DNA of 43,056 bases, taken from positions 1-43,056 of the forward strand of contig NZ_BSOJ01000021.1 of NCBI RefSeq assembly GCF_030160455.1, given 5' to 3'. A program made the translations under genes and the position numbers. This document shows, in pieces, positions 35,042 to 43,056 of this stretch (the first letter of the stretch is position 1; each line of letters starts with the position of its first letter). The notes beneath the pieces were generated by a model that searched no databases, had not been told where the DNA came from, and saw only the letters and a list, made by a program, of their open reading frames with translations. The stretch comes from Limnobacter litoralis (lineage in GTDB: Bacteria > Pseudomonadota > Gammaproteobacteria > Burkholderiales > Burkholderiaceae_B).

Positions 35042-37063
35042 ATGAATTACGTTGCACGCGCGCTCGGGCGGCTGAAATTGAGCCGGCAAATCCTGCTCAT
35101 CGCAGCGCCAGTGGGCTTGGCTTTTGGCCTGCTTTTTATTAACTATTTTCAAACAGCCAACGGGCTGATTCAAGCCAGCAAAGACGAGCTGATTGGTGCG
35201 CAGAACCTGCCTTTGCAAACTCAATTAATGGATCTGATTCAAACCCACCGCACGGCAACCGCTTTGGCGCTTTCCGGCGATGTTGCTGCCCGGCAAAGCC
35301 TCGGAGCCATCGAACAGTCCGTTCAAAACGGGCTGACCGATCTCAAGACAAAGTTGCCCTCTGAATGGACGAAAACCCAGGCGGCCATTGCCCAGATGGA
35401 TGCGGACTGGAAAACACTTCAATCCAAAAATCTTGTTCAAACTCAAAAAGAAAATTTTCGCGCGCATCACTCAATGCTGAATGCGATCATTCACAGTATC
35501 CGATTGGCAGCCGATGAAAGCCAACTGACACTTGATCCTGAAGTGGCCGGCTATTATCTGATGAGCCCAGCCAACTTCAGCTTGCCTTTGATGCAAGTTC
35601 AACTGGCCACCATTCAAGGATTGCAGACGGCATCCCTTTCCACCCCCGAAGAATACGCCCAGGCCCTTGGGGAGGCTCAGGCCTTGCTGGACAACAACCA
35701 ATTGCTGGCATCGGACGTGGCGGAAAGTCTCAAGAAGGTTCAGGAGGCAGGAACTGATGTACCTGCCCCCCTGTCTGAACAGGCCAAAAACCTGGCCACC
35801 CGCATCACTGAAGCGCGGCATTTGCTGGAACAGACCAACGCCAACCCACAGGCTTTCAAAGACCCAAAAGTCATTGGAGCAATCAATGACTGCCTGGCCA
35901 ATGTTCAAGCCACGCAAACACAGATCATCACGGTGCTTGATCAGGCACTGGCCAATCGCATCGAACAGATGACCCGTGATTTGACGCTTAAATGTCTTGA
36001 AGCCCTTGCGGTGCTGACAGTGGCTGTCGCACTGGGCGTTCTCGTCTTTCGCCAAATCACAAAGCATGTCAATTTGCTGAGGCACCAAACCCAGGCTTTG
36101 GCCGAAGGCAACTTGACTGCGGTTGAACTGGTCCAATCGCAGGACGAATTGGGCCTGATATCCCAATCGGTTGAAACGGTGCGCATTCAACAAAATCAGA
36201 TTCTTCGACAAATTCGCGAAGCCAGCAATCAGCTAGGCCAAAGCACCGAGACGCTGAGCGTGGCCACTGAACAGGTCAAAGCTGGCGCGTGCGCACAATC
36301 GGACTCTGCCGCATCAGTGGCCAGTTCAGTGGAAGAACTCAGCGTGTCTGTCGGCCAAGTCGCCGACTATGCAAACCAGGCATTTCAAATGGCCCAAAAC
36401 ACGGGCACGGCATCCAACACGGGGCAAGCCAAAATGCGGGGTACTCAAAATGCAATTGAGCGTATTGCAGAATCCTCCGAAGAACTGGCTGCCAGCATCG
36501 ATAGCCTGGGACAACGCTCTGACGGCATTTCCAGCATCATTCAAACCATTCAAGCCATCGCCGAGCAAACCAACCTGCTGGCCTTGAACGCTGCAATCGA
36601 GGCGGCTCGAGCTGGCGAGCAGGGTCGAGGCTTTGCGGTGGTGGCCGACGAAGTTCGTCAGCTGTCAGAAAAGACAGCGCGATCGACCGAGAGCATTTCT
36701 GAATTGGTTACAGGCATTCAAAAAGAAACCCGCAAAGCCGTTGAAAATGTGCAAGGCTGGAAGGAAAAAATCAGCCAGGGCATTGATGATTCCAAGGGAG
36801 CCAATGGAAGTATGGTGCAGATACGGGAGCACTCGGAGATTACAGAAAGAGCCGTTCAAGAAATCAATGATGCGCTGAGTGAGCAAACCGCCGCCTCGAA
36901 TGCGATTGCACAGAAAATTGAAAAAATTGCACAGATGACCGAGGAAAGTGCGACGGCAGCCAGACAAGTGTTTGAGGTCAGCCACGAGGTTCACCAAACC
37001 TCAAAAGCGCTTCAAGGCTTGTTGTCGCGATTCAAGCTGGATGACGCAACCGCGGCGGGCTGA
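35042..37063 (+). CDS. Methyl-accepting chemotaxis protein
   Basis: A 673-aa chemoreceptor. There is an N-terminal membrane helix ([20 protein letters not shown]), a long helical sensor domain (about residues 45-310), a second helix (about 314-338, [16 protein letters not shown]) and a HAMP-like stretch. The conserved signalling tip [20 protein letters not shown] and [22 protein letters not shown] lie near residues 506-540. It would pass ligand signals to CheA/CheW at the cell pole; no che genes are near and no CheR-docking pentapeptide is at the C-terminus. A GGAGG site sits 8 bases before the ATG at 35042. Its last 52 bases overlap the convergent ClC gene. A weak hairpin (CCTGCC/GGCAGG, 34950-34963) separates it from the SelD fusion gene. 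Confidence 0.93.
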   Translation: MNYVARALGRLKLSRQILLIAAPVGLAFGLLFINYFQTANGLIQASKDELIGAQNLPLQTQLMDLIQTHRTATALALSGDVAARQSLGAIEQSVQNGLTDLKTKLPSEWTKTQAAIAQMDADWKTLQSKNLVQTQKENFRAHHSMLNAIIHSIRLAADESQLTLDPEVAGYYLMSPANFSLPLMQVQLATIQGLQTASLSTPEEYAQALGEAQALLDNNQLLASDVAESLKKVQEAGTDVPAPLSEQAKNLATRITEARHLLEQTNANPQAFKDPKVIGAINDCLANVQATQTQIITVLDQALANRIEQMTRDLTLKCLEALAVLTVAVALGVLVFRQITKHVNLLRHQTQALAEGNLTAVELVQSQDELGLISQSVETVRIQQNQILRQIREASNQLGQSTETLSVATEQVKAGACAQSDSAASVASSVEELSVSVGQVADYANQAFQMAQNTGTASNTGQAKMRGTQNAIERIAESSEELAASIDSLGQRSDGISSIIQTIQAIAEQTNLLALNAAIEAARAGEQGRGFAVVADEVRQLSEKTARSTESISELVTGIQKETRKAVENVQGWKEKISQGIDDSKGANGSMVQIREHSEITERAVQEINDALSEQTAASNAIAQKIEKIAQMTEESATAARQVFEVSHEVHQTSKALQGLLSRFKLDDATAAG

Positions 37064-38796
37064 CGCCCCAACACGGAAAAAGTCTCCAGAATGGCCGACT
37101 TGTGAACCACACCCATTAACAACGGTTGCTCGTGGCTATGAACCACGGGCAGTCGTTCACCGAAATGCTGCATGAATTGAGTCAAACCTTCTGAAAGCGA
37201 ATACGCGGGCAACAGCACCGGTATTTCTCCCGATTTCAGGAAAGGGGCGACTGCCTGGGTGGCAATTAAAGGATCACGTGTTAAAGCCTCAGACACATCT
37301 TTCAAAGACACCACACCCTGGTACCAGCCCTTTGAGTCAACCAGATAGACGTATTTCACCGGGTATTTAAAGAACATCTGCATCACGGCAGACACCGAAT
37401 CATCCAGCGTCAACACCGTGTCAGCAGGTTGAACCAGATCGGCCATGGTTTGCCCTTCCAGACGAGTCCGTTCCTGCTCCTCCCGATTGCGCTGCGTCAC
37501 AACCTCGTACATCCAGCGACCACCCCCGAAATTGCGAGCCACCCAAAACGCAATCACGCAAGCCACCATCAAAGGCAAAACCACCTGATCGCTCAAGGTC
37601 ATCTCGAAAATCATGAAAATGGCCATCAACGGTGCACCCGTGGTGGCAGCCAAAAATGCGCCCATGCCAACCACTGCAAAGGCACTGGGCAACACACCCT
37701 GGGCAGGCAGAATCACCATGGCGGCTGCACCAAACAGCCAGCCCAAGGCGGCACCGACAAACAGCGTTGGCGTGAATACGCCGCCCACTGCTCCGGAACC
37801 TGTAGTCAGCGTGGTTGCCAGCACCTTGGTCACCAGCACAAGCAGCACGCTACTCCACAGCCAGGGCTGGTGTAACAGGGAATTGACGACGCTGTAACCG
37901 TTGCCCCACACCTGTGGAACCCACACCGAGATCGCCCCAACCAAAAAGCCGCCGACTGCAAGACGGATCGGCAAAGGCAAACTGAGTGACTCAAACAGCC
38001 GCTTGCCTGCCGCAAGGGTTCTCAAAAAAAAGGGCGCCATCGCCCCGACGAACAAACCCAAAGGCACACACCAAAGCACCTGCAAGCCTTGTAAACCCGC
38101 GAAGGTCGGCATGGCATAAACGGGATGATAATTCGGCAAAGCGCGCATGGTGACGTTGGCCACTACTGAGGCAAGCAACATTGGCCCAAGCGTGTCGATC
38201 GCAATGCTACCCAGCACGATTTCAGAGACAAACAAAGACGCCGCCAAAGGCGTGTTGTACGCCGAGGTCACCCCCGCTGCCGCGCCACAGGCAACCAGCA
38301 ATCGCAACTGAGGGCGATCCAGCCGCAAGCGGCTACCCAACACCGAGGCGATCAAGGCCGACAGTTGCACCATGGAACCTTCCCGGCCGATCGATCCGCC
38401 AGAAGCCACCGAGAACAACGAAGAAACGCTGCGCAGAAGACTGTGACGAACCGGCAAATGACCATCACCCACGGCAATGGCTTCCATGTAGTCCGATCGT
38501 CTTTCCGCCGAGACGCGCCGAGCCCAGGCCAGCAGCAAGCCCGCAACCAGCCCGCCAATGGTCGGCAACCAGAGCCGCGCCGTCGGGTTCAATTGCATGG
38601 CCATGCCAACCATGGAACCCGGGTGACGAGTGAACAACCACTGAAGACCGGCAATGGCCTCTCGAAACAGAAAAGTGGAAAAGGCACCCAGCAAGCCGAT
38701 CAACACAGCCCACAGCAGCACCGGTTGTATGCGTGACAGCCTGAACAATTCAAGCAGTCGAAGCCGGAGAGACAGAAAGCGGGTGTAAAGTGACAT
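37012..38796 (-). CDS. ClC-family chloride channel/transporter with C-terminal CBS domains
   Basis: A 594-aa ClC protein. The anion-pathway motifs are visible: [17 protein letters not shown] (gating Glu in GREG), [23 protein letters not shown], and [20 protein letters not shown], with a hydrophobic core up to about residue 430. Two CBS domains follow ([42 protein letters not shown] and the final segment [21 protein letters not shown]), which often bind nucleotides to regulate gating. It may exchange chloride for protons. The start has no clear ribosome site and lies behind a hairpin-forming leader. It overlaps the chemoreceptor gene by 52 bases at its 3' end. Confidence 0.93.
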   Translation of the reverse strand: MSLYTRFLSLRLRLLELFRLSRIQPVLLWAVLIGLLGAFSTFLFREAIAGLQWLFTRHPGSMVGMAMQLNPTARLWLPTIGGLVAGLLLAWARRVSAERRSDYMEAIAVGDGHLPVRHSLLRSVSSLFSVASGGSIGREGSMVQLSALIASVLGSRLRLDRPQLRLLVACGAAAGVTSAYNTPLAASLFVSEIVLGSIAIDTLGPMLLASVVANVTMRALPNYHPVYAMPTFAGLQGLQVLWCVPLGLFVGAMAPFFLRTLAAGKRLFESLSLPLPIRLAVGGFLVGAISVWVPQVWGNGYSVVNSLLHQPWLWSSVLLVLVTKVLATTLTTGSGAVGGVFTPTLFVGAALGWLFGAAAMVILPAQGVLPSAFAVVGMGAFLAATTGAPLMAIFMIFEMTLSDQVVLPLMVACVIAFWVARNFGGGRWMYEVVTQRNREEQERTRLEGQTMADLVQPADTVLTLDDSVSAVMQMFFKYPVKYVYLVDSKGWYQGVVSLKDVSEALTRDPLIATQAVAPFLKSGEIPVLLPAYSLSEGLTQFMQHFGERLPVVHSHEQPLLMGVVHKSAILETFSVLGRQPAAVASSSLNRDNKP

Positions 38797-38801
38797 GAGG
38801 C

Positions 38802-38839
38802 GGGCAAAGAAGATGAACCATCATCGTTGCCCGATTATA
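38802..38839 (-). promoter_or_regulatory. ClC promoter -10 box and folded 5' leader
   Basis: On the minus strand a perfect TATAAT lies at 38834-38839, with a moderate -35 (AAGACC) 17 bases upstream inside the end of cynS. The leader that follows contains nested inverted repeats: GGGCAA/TTGCCC (38802-38807 with 38827-38832) enclosing GATGA/TCATC with a four-base loop. The hairpin ends 6 bases before the ATG, where a ribosome site would be expected and is not seen. Translational or transcriptional control by this structure is an inference. Confidence 0.45.
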
Positions 38840-38850
38840 GCGACTCTGGG

Positions 38851-39294
38851 TCAGTAGGTCTTGAAGGGCAGGAACTTTCCGCTCATGACGATGTTGACGC
38901 GGTCACCCTTTGGATCGGGCTGACGCATGATGTCCATGGAAAAGTCAATCGCGCTCATGATGCCATCGCCGAACTCTTCACCGATCAGTGCCTTCAGCGT
39001 GGTGCCATACACATTGATCAGTTCATAGAACCGATACACCAGCGGGTCTGTTGGAACTGCTGTTGGCAACGATCCCTTGTAGGGAATTTCTTGCAGCAAT
39101 TCAACCGCCTCTGCTGGCAGCGACAAATATTCTCCGATCGCTTTCGCCTGCGTTTCGTTCAGCACCATCTGGCCCAGCAGTGCCGCGGTACTCCATTCTT
39201 TGGAATGTCCAATGACCTCTGCGCAGTTGGCCCAGGTCACTTTTTTCTTGCGTTTGGCCGCAATAATCATTTCAGTGACGTCTTCTCTTTTCAT
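38851..39294 (-). CDS. cynS: Cyanate hydratase (cyanase)
   Basis: A 147-aa cyanase, which converts cyanate and bicarbonate to ammonia and CO2 (via carbamate) and works as a decamer in the cytoplasm. The core YRFYELINVYGTTLKALIGE and EFGDGIMSAIDF is present; the catalytic triad is Arg88, Glu91 and Ser114, matching E. coli Arg96, Glu99 and Ser122. The N-terminal helical domain (STAALLGQMVLNE) is also intact. I start at 39294, with GAGGAG 6 bases upstream; the frame to 39324 is rejected. No cynT carbonic anhydrase, cynX or cynR is adjacent, so it is a stand-alone cyanase gene, with the ClC gene 54 bases downstream. Confidence 0.95.
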   Translation of the reverse strand: MKREDVTEMIIAAKRKKKVTWANCAEVIGHSKEWSTAALLGQMVLNETQAKAIGEYLSLPAEAVELLQEIPYKGSLPTAVPTDPLVYRFYELINVYGTTLKALIGEEFGDGIMSAIDFSMDIMRQPDPKGDRVNIVMSGKFLPFKTY

Positions 39295-39434
39295 TTCATA
39301 CTCCTCTTGAAAAACAAACTTCACTCGGTTTGTTTAGCAAGACTGGTGCCATGAAATTTCAGACAAAGCTGCACGGTGGTGGTGCAAACCGACTCCCGAA
39401 ATGCACCGATATGTCGCTTATTTGCAAACCAAAA

Positions 39435-39450
39435 CCCATTACAGAATGGG
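39435..39450. repeat. Short perfect hairpin in the cynS/H1-like divergent gap
   Basis: CCCATT and AATGGG pair perfectly around the loop ACAG, in the 233-base space between the divergent cynS and H1-like genes. On the minus strand it is followed by TTTTGG, a weak terminator-like tail, but no gene would end there. It may be an operator. Confidence 0.35.
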
Positions 39451-39527
39451 AATAAACAAAATACTTTTCAGCAGATGAAAAATCGGGTATCAATTGAGAT
39501 GTAATTTTTTTACGGAAGGTTCTTAAC

Positions 39528-40133
39528 ATGGTTACACCTGAACAGAAAACAGCAGAAGCCGACGTCAAGAAAGCACCTGCTCCAAAAAAACCAGCCAGTA
39601 CCACCGCTACAAAACCCGCCACCAAAGCCGCTGCCAAACCAGCTGCTGCAAAAACCGCCAAGCCCGCTTCAAAACCTGCAGCCAAACCTGCCGCCAAGAA
39701 GCCTGCTGCAAAACCCGCAGCAAAGCCTGCCGCCAGCGTCAAGGAAACTGTTGCCACCGCAGCCACCAAAGCACAAACCGCTTTGAACGAAGTCAAAACT
39801 GCGGCTGAAACGAAAGTCATTGACACCGTAGACAAGGCCGTAGACACAGCCAAGCAGACCAAAGCGAAGGTCACCAAGAAGGTGACAGCCGCCAAGAAAG
39901 ATGCAACCGCTGCAGCCACGAAAGCCAAAAAAGAAGTGACCAAGAAAGTCGACAAAACCAAATCCACAGCCAAGAAAAAAGTGGAAGCCGTGAAGTCGGT
40001 CGCCAAAGAAGCGCTTGACGCAAAAGAGCGCAAAAAATTGTTCGGTGAAGTGCAAAAGCATGTGAAAGAACTTGCCAAAACACTGCAAACCGATCTGTTG
40101 AACAAAATCAAAAAGCAGTTTGGACTGAAGTAA
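39528..40133 (+). CDS. Histone-H1-like Lys/Ala/Pro-rich nucleoid protein
   Basis: A 201-aa, strongly basic, low-complexity protein. Residues about 14-70 are repeats of the A-A-K-P-A type, as in bacterial H1-like proteins (AlgP/Hc1-like, common in Burkholderiales). The middle part is Lys/Ala/Thr-rich, and the last 35 residues (KERKKLFGEVQKHVKEL and onward) form a distinct amphipathic end. It probably binds DNA through lysine-rich tails and may shape the nucleoid. GGAAGG precedes the ATG by eight bases and an intrinsic terminator follows the stop. The repeats make the gene prone to length change between strains. The opposite strand carries a long open frame that is only a product of this biased composition. 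Confidence 0.85.
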   Translation: MVTPEQKTAEADVKKAPAPKKPASTTATKPATKAAAKPAAAKTAKPASKPAAKPAAKKPAAKPAAKPAASVKETVATAATKAQTALNEVKTAAETKVIDTVDKAVDTAKQTKAKVTKKVTAAKKDATAAATKAKKEVTKKVDKTKSTAKKKVEAVKSVAKEALDAKERKKLFGEVQKHVKELAKTLQTDLLNKIKKQFGLK

Positions 40134-40158
40134 TCTCAACGGTTCTTCAAGTCACTCG

Positions 40159-40187
40159 AAGTCCGGCAAATGCCGGACTTTTTTATT
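40159..40187 (+). terminator. Intrinsic terminator of the H1-like gene
   Basis: AAGTCCGGCA and TGCCGGACTT pair perfectly over 10 bp with two bases between (in practice a four-base loop), followed by TTTTATTT. It starts 26 bases after the H1-like stop codon and also overlaps the 3' end of the convergent flavoprotein gene. Confidence 0.88.
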
Positions 40188-40884
40188 TCAGCGGGTTCAT
40201 GTCTGAATCAAATTGTTCAAGCTTGGGAAAGCGCAACACGGGCCTGTCTTCAAGCGTTTCAGCCGCCTGAACACAGTCAGCCATGATGCTGTTGCGCTCT
40301 GCCTCAGGCAGGTAAGGCACATGGTAAGCCGCAAAGGGCTCATGCACAGTGAATCCGCAGTAGCCCAAGGTGCCACGCAGCAAAGGGCGAAGCATGGTTT
40401 GAATGTCGCCATGCACCGCCTCTTCGCCGAACATGTTTGAACGCCCGCCCAAGGTGAAGGTGACCCAGGCTCGCTTTCCGGCCATCAAGCCCCGGTCATA
40501 AAACGTGCGCCCGCCGTAAAAAACACCAGACAAAAACACCCTGTCTATCCAGCCTTTCAAAATGGCGGGCACTGAAAACCAATAGAGCGGAAAATTCAAC
40601 ACAAGCAGGTCGCAACGCTTTACTTTGTCCACCTCAGAGGCGATGTCTGCCGGCAGGGAATTGGTTTTGACCGCGTTTCGCTGCTCGAGCGCGTACACCA
40701 GGTAGTCGGGGTTGGCACGCTGGGTAAAGTCGTTTGGCCCAGACACTGGATTAAACCCTTGTGCATACAGATCTGACCATTCGACGGTGTGACCTTGAGA
40801 CTGCCAGGCACGGGCCATTTCACGACCCATCGCGCTGCAAAAAGACTGGGGCTCTGGGTGGGCGTGAACAATCAGAATATTCAT
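40183..40884 (-). CDS. NAD(P)H dehydrogenase (quinone)-like flavodoxin-fold protein
   Basis: A 233-aa flavodoxin-fold oxidoreductase of the NQO1/KefF/MdaB group. Seen: MNILIVHAHPEPQSFCSAM (FMN/FAD phosphate loop), CDLLVLNFPLYWFSVPAILKGWIDRVFLSGVFYGG (isoalloxazine contacts), and TLGGRSNMFG. These enzymes reduce quinones by two electrons with NAD(P)H and protect against redox cycling. It is on the minus strand 12 bases after a small gene, probably cotranscribed. The specific substrate is not evident. The 3' end lies within the hairpin-tail region of the H1-like terminator. Confidence 0.88.
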   Translation of the reverse strand: MNILIVHAHPEPQSFCSAMGREMARAWQSQGHTVEWSDLYAQGFNPVSGPNDFTQRANPDYLVYALEQRNAVKTNSLPADIASEVDKVKRCDLLVLNFPLYWFSVPAILKGWIDRVFLSGVFYGGRTFYDRGLMAGKRAWVTFTLGGRSNMFGEEAVHGDIQTMLRPLLRGTLGYCGFTVHEPFAAYHVPYLPEAERNSIMADCVQAAETLEDRPVLRFPKLEQFDSDMNPLK

Positions 40885-40896
40885 GGATGTGGTGAC

Positions 40897-41160
40897 TCAG
40901 GGAAATTGGCGATTCCTTGATGCTACCAAAGCTGGCAAGGGCGCAATGGGCTCTGGGCCGTAATCAGGCCGATAACGACGCCAAATTGCGCCCTCTGCAT
41001 CCAGATGCTGCTGAAGTGCCCACATGCGCTTCAATTGCTGACGGGCAAGCGCTTCTTCCTCGGGTATTGCATGAATTTGAAAGGCCCAGTTGAATCGGGC
41101 CAACAGACTTGTGTATTCATCCTTTAATGCTGCATCGGGTTCGCTTGGCGAAGTGTGCAT
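40897..41160 (-). CDS. Small conserved-looking hypothetical protein
   Basis: An 87-aa soluble protein with no membrane segment or signal. It is rich in Ala, Arg, Gln and Glu, with a predicted helical middle (ALARQQLKRMWALQQHLDAEG) and a Pro-rich tail. I do not recognise a family. It lies 12 bases upstream of the quinone-reductase-like gene on the same strand, which supports a two-gene operon. The ribosome site is poor (GGACCC). No competing frame on either strand looks coding here. Confidence 0.55.
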   Translation of the reverse strand: MHTSPSEPDAALKDEYTSLLARFNWAFQIHAIPEEEALARQQLKRMWALQQHLDAEGAIWRRYRPDYGPEPIAPLPALVASRNRQFP

Positions 41161-41235
41161 GTTGTCGGGTCCATTCGCAATTCAGAATTTGAATCTTAAT
41201 ACGAAATCGAGAATCAATACGACAACACATTCCGG

Positions 41236-41901
41236 TCAGGTTCCACCCCTCGACTGCCAGGTGTGGCACACGCGACCAACAACAACCAGTCCGCGGATTT
41301 TCAGCGGATTGTCCACTGCGCGAATGGCTGGGTTGTCGCAGCTCATTTCGACTTGACCGCTCAAAGTAATCCGGAATCGACGAAGTTTCAGATTGCTGTT
41401 CACCGACACCAGAAAGATGCCTTCGGATTGCTTTTCCTGAGTGGACACATCCAGAAGCAGCAGATCACCCGGTGACAGGGTCGGGCTCATGTCTGAATCG
41501 CAACAGGTCATTAATCGCAGTTGCGAAGCGGGCAAACCCACGTGCTTTTCAAGCCAGCTCTGGCGGATATCCATGCTGACGACCGATTGCGAGGCGTCTG
41601 TTTTCAGCGTATCCAGGGTCGCAATCCGCGCAAACTCGCCATACACCACCTCGCTGGCCTGAACTGCCACCCCGACGCCTTCAATGTGCTGAATGCTGTA
41701 CACCAAATCGCCACGCAAATGGCTTTCGGTCAGACCATAACACTGGGCCAGCTTGCGAAGTGTACTTGATCGGGGCTCAGCATGTTCGCCCGACAGAATA
41801 CGGTGAATGGTGGGTTGTGGGACACCCGACCGCTCTGCCAGTTGATAGGCGTTTTCGCGGTGGGCTTGCATGAGTTGCTTGAGAATGGATGCTGTTTTCA
41901 T
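41236..41901 (-). CDS. Cro/CI-type repressor with S24 (LexA/CI-like) C-terminal domain
   Basis: A 221-aa repressor. The N-terminal helix-turn-helix is AYQLAERSGVPQPTIHRILSGEHAEPRSSTLRKLAQCYG (residues about 19-57). A LexA/CI-type S24 fold follows (CDSDMSPTLSPGDLLLLDVS, GIFLVSVNSNLKLRRFRI). In active S24 proteins a Ser precedes Met (SM-x-P); here Asp takes that place, and the usual Lys-Arg reads as Arg-Arg, so RecA-triggered self-cleavage looks unlikely. The ATG at 41901 sits at the inner edge of a long inverted repeat containing its promoter. I reject the start at 41940, which lies inside the operator. No adjacent prophage genes are seen, so the targets beyond itself are unknown. Confidence 0.87.
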   Translation of the reverse strand: MKTASILKQLMQAHRENAYQLAERSGVPQPTIHRILSGEHAEPRSSTLRKLAQCYGLTESHLRGDLVYSIQHIEGVGVAVQASEVVYGEFARIATLDTLKTDASQSVVSMDIRQSWLEKHVGLPASQLRLMTCCDSDMSPTLSPGDLLLLDVSTQEKQSEGIFLVSVNSNLKLRRFRITLSGQVEMSCDNPAIRAVDNPLKIRGLVVVGRVCHTWQSRGGT

Positions 41902-41958
41902 TACCAAAATATACGCATCCGTATATAACGTATCAAACACGGATGCGTATTTTGGTAA
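41901..41958 (-). promoter_or_regulatory. Autoregulatory operator-promoter of the S24 repressor
   Basis: A 22-base left arm (41901-41922) and a 20-base right arm (41939-41958) are inverted copies differing only by a two-base insertion; both contain ACGCATCCGT and TTACCAAAA. Between and within them, on the minus strand, TTGATA (41931-41936) and TATATT (41908-41913) are 17 bases apart, a strong sigma-70 promoter. The predicted start of transcription coincides with the ATG, so the mRNA should be leaderless, as for lambda cI from PRM. Confidence 0.75.
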
Positions 41959-41978
41959 TACTTTCTCGCATTAAAGCG

Positions 41979-43056
<1,078 letters not shown>

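Noticed and set aside
39560-39735. CRISPR or minisatellite array
   Set aside because: The repetition is codon-level AAKP-type coding repeat inside the H1-like gene, without uniform repeats and spacers.
39359-40111. 250-aa frame opposite the H1-like gene
   Set aside because: It is the complement of Lys/Ala-rich repeats, giving Phe/Leu/Ala-rich low-complexity sequence with no ribosome site; the plus-strand gene has a ribosome site and terminator.
41236-41978. Prophage immunity region
   Set aside because: The repressor and operator resemble a phage switch, but no integrase, cro-like partner, replication or structural genes lie nearby.

Overview
The window looks like a chromosomal stretch from a betaproteobacterium, most probably Burkholderiales. 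The grounds are gene content and protein style: a Burkholderiales-type selenium cluster, a lysine/alanine-rich H1-like protein, a LeuCD-like catabolic operon and a divergent ynfL/ynfM-type pair. A Limnobacter-like host is a guess only. Both edges lie in insertion sequences: an IS3-type transposase 3' end on the left, and on the right an IS21-like terminus that has cut off the 5' end of gdhA. No rRNA, tRNA, CRISPR or phage structural genes were seen.

Layout. 0.4-7.3 kb: a five-gene minus-strand operon (MFS transporter, family III CoA-transferase, HMG-CoA-lyase-like lyase, LeuC-like and LeuD-like subunits) with a divergent LysR regulator. It reads as uptake and cleavage of a branched hydroxy- or unsaturated dicarboxylate such as citramalate, citraconate or mesaconate. 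7.3-11.5 kb: a two-gene envelope-glucan operon (GH17-GT2 NdvB-like synthase and an LTA-synthase/OpgB-like transferase). 11.7-13.1 kb: an FKBP isomerase and a secreted metallo-beta-lactamase-fold hydrolase. 13.2-23.8 kb: a signalling block with three hybrid histidine kinases, one paired with an SsuA-like binding protein and one with an ethylene-receptor-type membrane domain, plus a stand-alone receiver and a YnfM/YnfL-like transporter-regulator pair. 23.8-26.0 kb: a DUF547 protein with an ATP-grasp enzyme.

26.0-34.9 kb is the highlight: a complete-looking selenoneine pathway. A PhnCDE-like ABC importer of the putative selenium-oxyanion type sits beside egtD (hercynine synthesis), senA (EgtB-like selenoneine synthase), senB (selenosugar synthase) and a flavoprotein-SelD fusion (senC/selD, selenophosphate synthesis). 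In the predicted flow, a selenium oxyanion is imported and, after reduction by enzymes not seen here, becomes selenophosphate, then selenosugar. SenA joins this to the hercynine made by EgtD, giving selenoneine. The biochemistry is known from Variovorax; the coupling to a dedicated importer and the gene geometry here deserve a look.

35.0-43.0 kb: a chemoreceptor, a CBS-domain ClC channel with an unusual folded leader, a lone cyanase, an H1-like DNA-binding protein with a clear terminator, an NAD(P)H:quinone-reductase-like flavoprotein with a small companion gene, a Cro/CI-S24 type repressor whose promoter lies inside a long inverted repeat and predicts a leaderless mRNA, and the truncated gdhA.
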